Part shown: positions 55,035 through 63,481 of the stretch, one piece after another
Numbering within the stretch: the stretch's first letter is position 1
Layout of the letters: every line of letters starts with the position of its first letter
Origin: CAYMTR01 sp964393405
GTDB lineage: Bacteria > Bacteroidota > Bacteroidia > Bacteroidales > Prolixibacteraceae
Assembly (NCBI GenBank): GCA_964393405.1
Contig: CAYMTR010000010.1
Span: 26,112-90,111 of the forward strand
Direction of reading: 5' to 3'
Length of the DNA stretch: 64,000 nt
Translations under genes and position numbers: made by a program
The notes under the pieces: model-generated
Seen by the model: only the letters and a program-made list of their open reading frames with translations
Told to the model about the DNA's origin: nothing
Databases searched by the model: none

Positions 55035-55850
55035 ATGAAAAAATATTTCTTCTTAATATCTGTAATCATCTTTTCATCATGCGTGAAGAATACTGAATTG
55101 TCAAATGTTGACAATTTATATGAAATTATGCAAAAGACAGAGTGGATTGACTTAACTTTTGAATTCGATGAGAATTCAATTTATTGGCCAACGAATGTTC
55201 CATTTACTCATGATACAGTTTCATATGGAATAAACGATATGAACTATTTCTATTCATCCTTTAAGTTTGCTGCTGAAGAACATGGAGGAACTCATTTTGA
55301 TGCACCCATACATTTCAGTGCCAATAAAAACACAATAGAGAAAGTCCCTCTTACACAACTTCACGGTCCGGGAGTAGTTGTAAATGTAACTGAGAAGGCA
55401 AAGAATAATCCTGATTACCTGATTACCATTGAAGATTTTGAAGCGTGGGAGTCAAGAAACGGAAGGATTCCTGATGGGGCATTAATTTTAGTAAATACCG
55501 GACATGGGAAATATTACAACGATAGGGTAAAATATCTGGGTACTGAATTGACAGGAGCAGAAGCAGTACCTCATCTTCATTTTCCCGGGCTTGATCCTGC
55601 GGCAGCAAAATGGCTGGCAGAAGAAAGGAATATAAATGGTTTTGGGTTAGATACTCCTAGTATTGATTATGGGCAATCAAAAGAATTCATGGTGCATAGG
55701 ATCCTATTTGAGAAAGGACTTACCGGGTACGAAAATGTTACAAACCTTGATAAGCTGCCTGAAAAGGGAGCCTATATTATTGCATTGCCAATGAAAATAA
55801 AAGGAGGCAGTGGTGCCCCCTTAAGAATTGTAGCTCTTGTCTATAAATAA
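55035..55850 (+). CDS. exported cyclase-family (kynurenine formamidase-like) lipoprotein
   Basis: The 271 residues have a lipoprotein signal (FLISVIIFSSC, Cys 16) and the metal motif HGGTHFDAPIHF (HxGTHxDxPxH) of the cyclase family (PF04199). The family hydrolyses amides or lactones such as N-formylkynurenine or isatin. Most members are cytosolic, while this one appears to be anchored in the envelope. Substrate unknown. Iron-sulfur indolepyruvate oxidoreductase genes follow after one divergent gene. Confidence 0.82.
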   Translation: MKKYFFLISVIIFSSCVKNTELSNVDNLYEIMQKTEWIDLTFEFDENSIYWPTNVPFTHDTVSYGINDMNYFYSSFKFAAEEHGGTHFDAPIHFSANKNTIEKVPLTQLHGPGVVVNVTEKAKNNPDYLITIEDFEAWESRNGRIPDGALILVNTGHGKYYNDRVKYLGTELTGAEAVPHLHFPGLDPAAAKWLAEERNINGFGLDTPSIDYGQSKEFMVHRILFEKGLTGYENVTNLDKLPEKGAYIIALPMKIKGGSGAPLRIVALVYK

Positions 55851-55890
55851 AACGAGAACATATTTTATTAAAGAAAATTACTATCGGATA

Positions 55891-56616
55891 CTATTTATCA
55901 CCCGGAGATGGAGCCATTTTATAAATAGAGAAATAAACAATTACAGAATATTCCAGTTTTATCTTTTCAAATTCAATTTCAGGTTCGATATAAGAAGCAT
56001 CCATTGCTTCTGCACCTCTAACCTTCATCATGTTGGCGGCATAAGGAGCTGAGCGGTAAAAAGGTTGGCTTTCCTGGATGTATAAAGCAGTACTTGCTTT
56101 ATGGTTTATGGCTTTAGTAAGAATGTCGGCCGTTTTTTTAGCATTAAGAATTGCCTTGACTTTAACCTCTTCTTTGAACTTTTCTATTTCAGAGTGATCG
56201 ACTTTAACAATATCCATATTTGAGACACCAAGTGACTCAAGTTCACGGAAAACACGTCCGGCCATCTGAGCAGTATGGGCAACAAGCTGGTATTGTTTGG
56301 AAGTAAAGATGTCTTGTTTTTTCAGCCAGTAATTTTTAAAATTGCTTGAGATATCAGTAACGTAAAAGTCCTTCTTTAGGTCGACGCCAATTGCAGTTAA
56401 TTTTTCAAGCATCCTTTTTTCAAGCATTTCCAAAGACTCTTTACCCTTGTAATCAGCTTCATTAATAGTAATCTGAATATAAATTTCATCGGGAGAAATT
56501 TCTATTTCACCTTTTCCTTGGACTTCGATGTAATTCTGATCTATAAAATTTCGGGTGTATTGACCGAACATAGACAGAGAAAAAAGAACAATTAAAAAAG
56601 TCAGTGCAGTTTTCAT
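55891..56616 (-). CDS. SIMPL-domain (DUF541) exported protein
   Basis: The ATG at 56616 (MKTALTFLIVLFSLSMFGQY) supplies a signal peptide, and the 29 residues before it in the frame are rejected. The 241 residues contain YIEVQGKGEIEISPDEIYIQITINE, the start of the SIMPL domain, and end in a strand-rich tail. SIMPL proteins are periplasmic or secreted; some bind signalling partners, and most are uncharacterised. Monocistronic. Confidence 0.82.
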   Translation of the reverse strand: MKTALTFLIVLFSLSMFGQYTRNFIDQNYIEVQGKGEIEISPDEIYIQITINEADYKGKESLEMLEKRMLEKLTAIGVDLKKDFYVTDISSNFKNYWLKKQDIFTSKQYQLVAHTAQMAGRVFRELESLGVSNMDIVKVDHSEIEKFKEEVKVKAILNAKKTADILTKAINHKASTALYIQESQPFYRSAPYAANMMKVRGAEAMDASYIEPEIEFEKIKLEYSVIVYFSIYKMAPSPGDK

Positions 56617-56771
56617 ACGATAATTGTTTGGATTAATACTTAGTTTAAGATTTTCAATTATACAAATTATGTGAAAATAGTAAAATAACAAATACCAGAC
56701 CAACCTTTAAAACTTAAATTATTCATTGGAGATTTGACAGGTATTTAGTTTATTTGCTAACTATCCAATAA

Positions 56772-58421
56772 ATGGAAATGAATTTTATGAAACAAAAATT
56801 ATTATTAGGTGCTGAAGCTATTGCACAAGGAGCTGTTGATTTTGGACTAAGCGGAATATATGCTTACCCGGGAACACCTTCTACCGAGATAACAACATAC
56901 ATCCAGGCATCGGAAGAAGCCAAGGAAAAAGGAATACGTTCGACGTGGTCTGTAAATGAAAAGACAGCATACGAGGAGGCTCTTGGAATGTCATTCGCCG
57001 GAAAAAGGACCATGGTATGCATGAAACATGTAGGATTGAATGTTGCTGCAGATCCATTTATGAATTCGGCATCGACAGGAGTCTGTGGAGGATTTATCTT
57101 GGTTGTAGCAGATGACCCTTCGATGCATTCATCACAAAACGAACAAGATTCGCGTTTCTTTGGCAAGTTTGCCATGATTCCGGTATTTGAACCTTCAACC
57201 CAGCAAGAAGCATACGATTCAGTAAAATTAGCATTTGAATTGTCAGAAAAATACAGTATTCCCGTAATGATGAGAATTACAACAAGGCTTTCACATTCAA
57301 GGGCAGGGATAATACAAAAAGAAACAATATTGCAGAATAAGCTTTCATTACCTGAAGATCCGATGCACTTCATGTTGCTACCGGTTTATGCAAGGAAAAA
57401 ATACCACAGGCTTTTAGAAATACAGAAAGACTTTCAGAAAGAATCAGAAATTTCGGTCTTAAACAAATTAGAAATAAACAATATAGGCGGACAAGGAGTA
57501 ATTGCATTCGGGATAGCGTACAATTATCTGATGGAAAATATTTCAAAAGACAAGAGCCATTATAACATACTAAAAATCAGTCAATATCCATTACCAATGG
57601 ATATGGTAAGCTCAATATTTGAAAATTCGTCGAAAATACTTGTCTTAGAAGAAGGTTTCCCGATTTATGAAGAGTTGTTAAGAGGTGTTATTCAGAACAA
57701 AGAATTAAAACCTATAGATGGGAAATTAAACGGAGTAGTTCCACGAGAAGGTGAATTAGATCCTGATAATGTTGGGGTTGCCTTAGGTCAAAAATCTAAA
57801 GAAAAAAAGGAAAAAACCTTTTCAATAACCAATAGGCCACCTTCGTTATGCCAGGGGTGCAGTCACCGAGATACATATGAAGAACTAAATGCAGCTTTAG
57901 GTGGTGCGCAAAGATATCAGGTTTTTTCCGACATAGGTTGTTACACTTTAGGAGCATTGCCTCCATTTAATGCTGTAAACACCTGTGTTGATATGGGAGC
58001 ATCGATTACAATGGCAAAAGGAGCTTCAGACGCAGGATATCGACCATCAGTAGCAGTTATTGGTGATTCCACATTTACACATTCAGGAATTACAGGATTG
58101 TTAGATGCTGTAAATGACAAATCTTCCATTACGGTAATAATTTCTGATAATTCAACAACAGCAATGACTGGAGGTCAGGATTCATCGGGAACCGGAAAAT
58201 TAGTTGAAATATGTTTAGGTCTTGGAGTAGAAAAAGAACACCTGAAAGTAATTGAGCCTCTTGCAAAAAATTTTGATGCCAATGTTGGAATAATGAAAGA
58301 AGAGATTGCATATGAGGGAGTATCAGTAATTATTGCTGCCAGAGAATGTATTCAGACTCAATTGAGAAAGAAGAAAGAAGAAAAGAAAAATGATCCTTTA
58401 GTAAGAAACTGCAAACACTGA
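56772..58421 (+). CDS. iorA: indolepyruvate ferredoxin oxidoreductase, alpha subunit
   Basis: The 549-residue thiamine-diphosphate enzyme oxidatively decarboxylates aryl pyruvates from aromatic amino acids to aryl-acetyl-CoA, passing electrons to ferredoxin. Visible are GIYAYPGTPSTEI near the N-terminus, the SHRDTY motif after CQGC, GDSTFTHSGITGLLDAV and DNSTTAMTGGQDSSGTG for TPP and Mg binding. The 2x[4Fe-4S] ferredoxin domain found at the C-terminus of archaeal IorA is missing; the protein ends in a Lys-rich tail. I believe the short form is usual in this phylum. It is followed by iorB. Confidence 0.9.
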   Translation: MEMNFMKQKLLLGAEAIAQGAVDFGLSGIYAYPGTPSTEITTYIQASEEAKEKGIRSTWSVNEKTAYEEALGMSFAGKRTMVCMKHVGLNVAADPFMNSASTGVCGGFILVVADDPSMHSSQNEQDSRFFGKFAMIPVFEPSTQQEAYDSVKLAFELSEKYSIPVMMRITTRLSHSRAGIIQKETILQNKLSLPEDPMHFMLLPVYARKKYHRLLEIQKDFQKESEISVLNKLEINNIGGQGVIAFGIAYNYLMENISKDKSHYNILKISQYPLPMDMVSSIFENSSKILVLEEGFPIYEELLRGVIQNKELKPIDGKLNGVVPREGELDPDNVGVALGQKSKEKKEKTFSITNRPPSLCQGCSHRDTYEELNAALGGAQRYQVFSDIGCYTLGALPPFNAVNTCVDMGASITMAKGASDAGYRPSVAVIGDSTFTHSGITGLLDAVNDKSSITVIISDNSTTAMTGGQDSSGTGKLVEICLGLGVEKEHLKVIEPLAKNFDANVGIMKEEIAYEGVSVIIAARECIQTQLRKKKEEKKNDPLVRNCKH

Positions 58422-58427
58422 TTTAAA

Positions 58428-59015
58428 ATGAAAAAAGACATAATATTAGCAGGAGTAGGAGGACAAGGGATCTTATCAATCGCTGCCGTAATAGATTTCG
58501 CTGCACTATCTCTTGGATACAATGTAAAGCAAGCAGAAGTTCATGGTATGAGCCAGAGAGGTGGAGCAGTACAATCACATCTAAGAATTTCTGATGAGAA
58601 AATATATTCAGACCTTATTGGTTTGGAACAGGCAGATATAATAATATCAGTCGAGCCACTTGAAAGCCTGAGATATTTACCATATCTTTCTTCTGAGGGA
58701 TGGGTACTTACAAGTAGAGATTGTTATAAAAACATATCTAATTACCCTGAAGAGTCAATACTTTTTAGTCAAATTGAAAGTTTGCCAAGGAAAATTTCGG
58801 TTAATGCTGAGGCAATGGCAAAAGAAGCAGGTACGGCAAAAGCATCAAATATGGTAATGCTTGGAGTAGCAGCTCCGTTTTTAGATATTCCTATTGATGT
58901 TTTAAAAAATAGCATTAGTGAGATTTTCAGTGAAAAAGGAGAAAAAGTAGTTAAAATAAACCTTGATGCCTTTGATTCAGGCTATAACTGTTCAGTAAAA
59001 GAATACAAAAAATAA
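58428..59015 (+). CDS. iorB: indolepyruvate ferredoxin oxidoreductase, beta subunit
   Basis: The 195 residues start KDIILAGVGGQGILSIAAVID and include VHGMSQRGGAVQSHLRIS, both hallmarks of the gamma-type subunit fused in IorB. It forms the enzyme with IorA, encoded 6 bp upstream, and completes oxidation of indolepyruvate-type keto acids in amino-acid fermentation. Confidence 0.93.
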   Translation: MKKDIILAGVGGQGILSIAAVIDFAALSLGYNVKQAEVHGMSQRGGAVQSHLRISDEKIYSDLIGLEQADIIISVEPLESLRYLPYLSSEGWVLTSRDCYKNISNYPEESILFSQIESLPRKISVNAEAMAKEAGTAKASNMVMLGVAAPFLDIPIDVLKNSISEIFSEKGEKVVKINLDAFDSGYNCSVKEYKK

Positions 59016-59051
59016 AAAAAGTCCTGACTCTTGTAAAATGAATCAGGACTT
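59011..59051 (-). terminator. intrinsic terminator of the distal amt gene (minus)
   Basis: AAGTCCTGA (59019-59027) pairs with TCAGGACTT (59043-59051) around a 15-nt loop. On the minus strand it runs into TTTTTATT, so it ends the amt transcript; on the plus strand no T-tract follows. Confidence 0.7.
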
Positions 59052-59095
59052 GGGATTGTTATTGAAAGGTAAATTAAGGGATTAAAATTTGTCCT

Positions 59096-60445
59096 TTAGT
59101 TATATGCTGACTCGCCATGTTCGTAAATATCAAGACCTTCTTCCTCAATAATTGGTTCAACCCTGATACCGGCAGTCTTATCAATTATTTTAAAAAGGAT
59201 GAAAGTTATTATTCCGCTATATAAAAGAACAACAACAACAGCTATCAACTGGATCCACAATTGTTTTAGGTTACCGGCAATTGCTCCGCTATAAGCAGCC
59301 TGTACAGTAGGAACTGCAAAAACACCTGTCAGCAAAGCACCGATTATGCCACCTACACCATGTACCCCAAATGCATCAAGAGTATCGTCATAACCAAGTT
59401 TGTGTTTGACAACGCTAACGGAGATAAAACAAACAACTGAAACTGCAAACCCAATTGCTATAGCTCCACCAACACCAACAAATCCAGCAGCCGGAGTAAT
59501 TGCGACCAATCCTGCAACCGCGCCTGTAGCAATACCTACAGTAGTTGGTGTGCGATGGAAGAACCATTCAATCAATGCCCAGGTTAAAGCAGCAGTTGCA
59601 GCAGCTAGATGAGTTACCATTAAAGCATTTCCTGCAAGTCCATCAGCAGCGAGACCGCTACCAGCGTTGAAGCCGAACCATCCAACCCAAAGCAGTCCTG
59701 CCCCGAGTACTACGAAAGGAATATTATGAGGAACAGTTGGAGTTCCATTTACACCACGACGTTTGCCAATCAACAGAGCCATAACAAGAGCAGCAACTCC
59801 TGCGTTTATATGAACGACAGTACCGCCTGCGAAATCTAGTGCTCCCAGCTTATAAAGCCATCCGTCAGCAGACCATATCCAGTGAGCTACAGGGTTGTAA
59901 ACCAAAATTGCCCAAAGAAGAATAAATATGAAAAACCCTTTAAATTTAATACGTTCAGCGAAAGCACCTATAATAAGAGCAGGAGTAATAACAGCGAACA
60001 TACATTGGAACATTATAAATACTATATGAGGGATTCTTTCAGTAGCCTGAGAAATATAATAAGGGCTAACATCATCAATTTTAATTCCTTTTAGAAAAGC
60101 CCAATCGAATCCCCCGATAAACGGGGCAAGGGGACCACCCGATGATCCGAACGACATGCTGTAACCAAAAGCTATCCATTCTACGGTAATTGCAGCTGCA
60201 ATTATAAAACACTGCATTAAAATATTCAGAATGTTTTTACGGCGAACCAAACCACCATAAAAGAATGCCAATCCTGGCAAGGTCATTAAAAATACTAAAG
60301 CTGTTGCAACGATCATCCATGCAGTGTTGCCTGCACTTATAAAAGGCTCAGCTTCTGTTGTATCCTGTGCCATCAATGGTTTTATACCTGCGAATAGAAT
60401 AAAAAGAATTCCAAGTATAATTGATTTTGTATATTTCGATTTCAT
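59096..60445 (-). CDS. amtB: ammonium transporter (Amt) with signal peptide
   Basis: The 449-residue protein starts with a cleavable-looking signal (SIILGILFILFAGIKPLMAQ). About 11 helices follow, with TLPGLAFFYGGLVRRKN, FAERIKFKGFFIFILLW, the pore-region NPVAHWIWSADGWLYKLGALDFAGGTVVHINAG and HGVGGIIGALLTGVF. It conducts ammonium. It is 26 bp downstream of a P-II gene, the usual glnK-amtB arrangement. Confidence 0.93.
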   Translation of the reverse strand: MKSKYTKSIILGILFILFAGIKPLMAQDTTEAEPFISAGNTAWMIVATALVFLMTLPGLAFFYGGLVRRKNILNILMQCFIIAAAITVEWIAFGYSMSFGSSGGPLAPFIGGFDWAFLKGIKIDDVSPYYISQATERIPHIVFIMFQCMFAVITPALIIGAFAERIKFKGFFIFILLWAILVYNPVAHWIWSADGWLYKLGALDFAGGTVVHINAGVAALVMALLIGKRRGVNGTPTVPHNIPFVVLGAGLLWVGWFGFNAGSGLAADGLAGNALMVTHLAAATAALTWALIEWFFHRTPTTVGIATGAVAGLVAITPAAGFVGVGGAIAIGFAVSVVCFISVSVVKHKLGYDDTLDAFGVHGVGGIIGALLTGVFAVPTVQAAYSGAIAGNLKQLWIQLIAVVVVLLYSGIITFILFKIIDKTAGIRVEPIIEEEGLDIYEHGESAYN

Positions 60446-60471
60446 AATACTTACATTTGATTGATTAATAA

Positions 60472-60828
60472 CTATTCTTCTTCACCTTTAATAAAAAGTG
60501 ACTGGTCTCCTTCCTCTCCTGTTCTTATGCGATAAGCCTTTTCGATGTTGGAAACAAAGATTTTACCATCGCCTATTTCACCAGTTCTTGCATTTACAAT
60601 AAGGCAGTCGATTGTCTTTTGGACATTCTTTTCGCGAACTATAATAGAAAGCATCGTACGTTCGATAACGCTTGTATCGTAAACACGTCCGCGATACACT
60701 CTTTCCTGTCTCGATTTCCCTTCACCACGCACATCACAATAAGAAAAGAAATCAATACCAATTTCTTTTAAGGCAATCTTAACCTCATCGAATTTGGATT
60801 TTCTAATAATTGCTTCAATTTTTTTCAT
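60472..60828 (-). CDS. glnK: P-II nitrogen regulatory protein (first copy)
   Basis: The 118 residues start MKKIEAIIRKSKFDEVKIALKEIG and have the nucleotide-binding ARTGEIGDGKIFV and YRIRTGE. The T-loop is GEGKSRQERVYRGRVYD, one residue shorter than E. coli GlnB/GlnK between GxG and YRG, with Ser where the 2-oxoglutarate-binding Gln 39 would align. A Tyr at the uridylylation position is kept. It would gate the amt channel encoded next to it. Confidence 0.9.
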   Translation of the reverse strand: MKKIEAIIRKSKFDEVKIALKEIGIDFFSYCDVRGEGKSRQERVYRGRVYDTSVIERTMLSIIVREKNVQKTIDCLIVNARTGEIGDGKIFVSNIEKAYRIRTGEEGDQSLFIKGEEE

Positions 60829-60920
60829 TTTTATTAATTAAAAAGTTTATCTTTTTTTTGTTTTCTTCCGAAAGAGATAGTTGTATATATAATTGAAATG
60901 CATATAATTAATGAACTATT

Positions 60921-60980
60921 CATTTTTATTAAAGATTAGTCACTATCTAAAAGACAGTGACTAATTCATTAATAAAAATG
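60921..60980. repeat. interrupted long inverted repeat between the two P-II/Amt units
   Basis: Outer arms CATTTTTATTA (60921-60931) and TAATAAAAATG (60970-60980) flank inner arms ATTAGTCACT (60935-60944) and AGTGACTAAT (60956-60965) around an 11-nt loop. It lies between the stop of the upstream amt gene and the start of glnK. It may act as a partial terminator, a processing site or a stability element setting the ratio of the two units. The surrounding 60829-60993 is otherwise empty. Confidence 0.65.
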
Positions 60981-60993
60981 ATAATTGGAAGCA

Positions 60994-62217
60994 TTAATTG
61001 TAAGCTCTTTCTCCATGTTCATAATAGTCAAGTCCATTTTCTTCTTCTTTCTTTGTTACACGAAGACCAACTGTATGTTTAAGAGTTAAGAATAAGATTA
61101 AACCACAGCCGACAGCCCATGCAGCAACGGCAAGTACTCCGATAATTTGTGTTACAAGTAAACTTGTTCCTCCACCATAGAATAAACCTGTTATTCCGTT
61201 TCCTTTAGCAAAAAATCCAACCATTATTGTTCCAAATACACCATTTATACAGTGTACCGAGATTGCACCAACAGGATCATCTATTTTTAGGATTCTATCA
61301 AATAATTCAACAGCAAATACAACAAGAATTCCCGCCATAAAGCCAATTACGATAGCCCCACCTGGAGTTACTGTATCGCAACCGGCAGTAATAGCAACTA
61401 ATCCAGCTAAAACACCATTCAATGTCATGCCTAGTCCGGGTTTTCCATAGCGGAACCATGTTAGAAGAAGAGTTGCAATTCCTCCGGCTGCCGCAGCAGC
61501 ATTTGTTGTAACGAAAATATTTGCTACAAGAGATGGATTCGAAAGACTCAAGGTTGATCCAGGATTAAATCCAAACCACCCAATCCATAAGATAAATACA
61601 CCAAGTGCACCTAGGATTAGACTATGTCCAGGTATAGCGTATATTTTGCCATTCTTATATTTACCTAATCTTGGTCCGAGTACTGCGGCTCCAACTAGTG
61701 CAAGCCAACCTCCAACAGAGTGAACAACTGTAGATCCTGCAAAATCATGAAAACCCATTGAAGCTAGCCATCCACCGCCCCAAATCCAGTGACCTGAAAT
61801 AGGGTATATAACCAAAGTGATTACCGCACTATATATAAGATATGAGCTAAATTTTGTTCTTTCAGCCATGCCTCCTGATACTATTGTGGCTGCAGTTGCA
61901 GCAAACACCAACTGAAAGAAGAAAAAAGCCATATTAGGAAGACCTAAAGCTAAACCATGATCTACTTTGGATAACCATTCAAAATCGCCAAAGAAACCAT
62001 TCCCTGCTCCAAACATAAAACCATATCCCAACAACCAGAAAACGATTGTACCAATGCAAAAGTCCATTAAGTTTTTAAAGAGAATATTTGTTGTATTTTT
62101 AGAACGAGTAAATCCTGCTTCTACCAATGCAAATCCTGCTTGCATAAAAAATACCAAGGCTCCTGTTATTAAGACCCAAAAAGTATTTAGACCTGATGTT
62201 AATTGTATTAAATCCAT
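60994..62217 (-). CDS. ammonium transporter (Amt), second copy without signal peptide
   Basis: The 407 residues start directly in helix 1 (LNTFWVLITGALVFFMQAGFALVEAGFTRSKN), a different Amt subclass from the copy at 59096. GHWIWGGGWLASMGFHDFAGSTVVHSVGGWLALVGA and HCINGVFGTIMVGFFAKG are the pore-region motifs. Two Amt types in one cluster suggest different affinity or regulation. It is 20 bp downstream of its own P-II gene. Confidence 0.92.
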   Translation of the reverse strand: MDLIQLTSGLNTFWVLITGALVFFMQAGFALVEAGFTRSKNTTNILFKNLMDFCIGTIVFWLLGYGFMFGAGNGFFGDFEWLSKVDHGLALGLPNMAFFFFQLVFAATAATIVSGGMAERTKFSSYLIYSAVITLVIYPISGHWIWGGGWLASMGFHDFAGSTVVHSVGGWLALVGAAVLGPRLGKYKNGKIYAIPGHSLILGALGVFILWIGWFGFNPGSTLSLSNPSLVANIFVTTNAAAAAGGIATLLLTWFRYGKPGLGMTLNGVLAGLVAITAGCDTVTPGGAIVIGFMAGILVVFAVELFDRILKIDDPVGAISVHCINGVFGTIMVGFFAKGNGITGLFYGGGTSLLVTQIIGVLAVAAWAVGCGLILFLTLKHTVGLRVTKKEEENGLDYYEHGERAYN

Positions 62218-62237
62218 AGTTTAATTTTTTAAATTTC

Positions 62238-62585
62238 TCATTCTTTAATATAAAGTGATTCCGGACCCTTCTCTCCTGTTCGGATTCTTACTGAATTGTC
62301 TACATTTGAGATGAATATTTTTCCGTCACCCATTTCTCCTGTTCTTGCAGATTTGCATATAGCATCGATAGAGGCATCTACAAATTGATCCCGGCAAACA
62401 AATGAAATTATTCGTCTTGGAATCAATCGAGTTTCATAGACAGTAGCACGATAAATTGCTCCTGATTTTTCGTTACCAACACCTGTAACATCCCAATAAG
62501 TAAAGAAATCTATACCCACTTCATGCAGGGCATCAGAAACTTCTTCAAACTGAGAAATCCTTATAATTGCTTCAATTTTTTTCAT
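62238..62585 (-). CDS. P-II nitrogen regulatory protein (second copy)
   Basis: The 115 residues share MKKIEAIIR and GDGKIFISNVDNSVRIRTGEKG with the first copy. The T-loop differs: GVGNEKSGAIYRATVYETR, again one residue shorter than E. coli, with Glu at the Gln 39 position. The paralogue probably controls the Amt encoded directly downstream. Confidence 0.9.
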   Translation of the reverse strand: MKKIEAIIRISQFEEVSDALHEVGIDFFTYWDVTGVGNEKSGAIYRATVYETRLIPRRIISFVCRDQFVDASIDAICKSARTGEMGDGKIFISNVDNSVRIRTGEKGPESLYIKE

Positions 62586-62794
62586 TTTATTCTTTTTAAA
62601 ATGTTATTCATTATGCCTGAGTTTTGACAATAATTCTCTAAACCAGAGATAAATTGGTTTTCGATATTAGAATCAAATTCGCTATATTTTATTTTCAATA
62701 TTGGATTAACCAACTAAGAATCTTTAAGATTCAATGACTGAAGGTTAACAATATATTGAGATTGTAATTAGACGATACTCGGCTATGTAAATAC

Positions 62795-63418
62795 TTACAG
62801 AGAAATTCCCACTACGATATAGAATCCCTGAGTCGAAGGATTGAGAATTATTGAACCATTAACCGGAATTGAAAATGAATCCGTTAATTTTATTGTCTCA
62901 GTTGCTTTTAAGCCTACATTACAAACCATGAATCCTCCGTCAGAAGTATACTGTCCATTACCTGCTCCTGCAAACAAAGTAAAATTCTTTAAAGTGTAGC
63001 CAGCTTCAACATAAGCGTCAGAAGTTTCATTTCCAAACATATATGCACCAAGCAAACTGAAACCCCCAGCAGAAAAGCTTAATGTAGGCTCAATATAATG
63101 AGATGCTCCAGAGAAATACTCTCCTCCGAAATAATAATCATTAATGCCTACTCCAAGTCCAAAGTTGAACAAATACTTAGCATAAAGGTCCATTTCAAAA
63201 GCCTCGTCTGAAGAGGTGCAAACAGAACCCCATGCGCCAACAGAAAAACCACCTGTTGTAAAATCGACATAAGGCTGTATGGCAGGTCCTGTTCCAAATT
63301 TCGATCCTCTCCATACATAACTGCTATAAAGGTCTACGCCAGGATTTATCTGTGCATTCAGATTACTAACAACCATTGTAAACACTATAGCAACTAATAA
63401 GAATTTAATTTTTTTCAT
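62795..63418 (-). CDS. outer-membrane porin-like protein (TorF/Gcw_chp type)
   Basis: The ATG at 63418 (MKKIKFLLVAIVFTMVVSNLNAQ) gives the signal peptide, and the longer frame is rejected. The 207 residues start INPGVDLYSSYVWRGSKFGTGPAIQP, the pattern of TorF-family barrels (PF09694). It precedes the P-II/Amt genes on the same strand and may be a nitrogen-regulated porin for ammonium or small solutes (inference). Confidence 0.75.
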   Translation of the reverse strand: MKKIKFLLVAIVFTMVVSNLNAQINPGVDLYSSYVWRGSKFGTGPAIQPYVDFTTGGFSVGAWGSVCTSSDEAFEMDLYAKYLFNFGLGVGINDYYFGGEYFSGASHYIEPTLSFSAGGFSLLGAYMFGNETSDAYVEAGYTLKNFTLFAGAGNGQYTSDGGFMVCNVGLKATETIKLTDSFSIPVNGSIILNPSTQGFYIVVGISL

Positions 63419-63481
63419 AACACATAATTTTAAGTTGTACATAAATTCGTTTTTACAATTCACTGATATACCTGCATGCAC

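Noticed and set aside
56864..57373. 169-aa frame antisense to iorA
   Set aside because: It lies wholly inside iorA, which has strong motifs in its frame; the antisense product has no coherent domain.
62701..62760. Short hairpin GAATCTTTAAGATTC between the porin and P-II genes
   Set aside because: The stem is only 6 bp in AT-rich DNA with no T-tract, within what is expected by chance.
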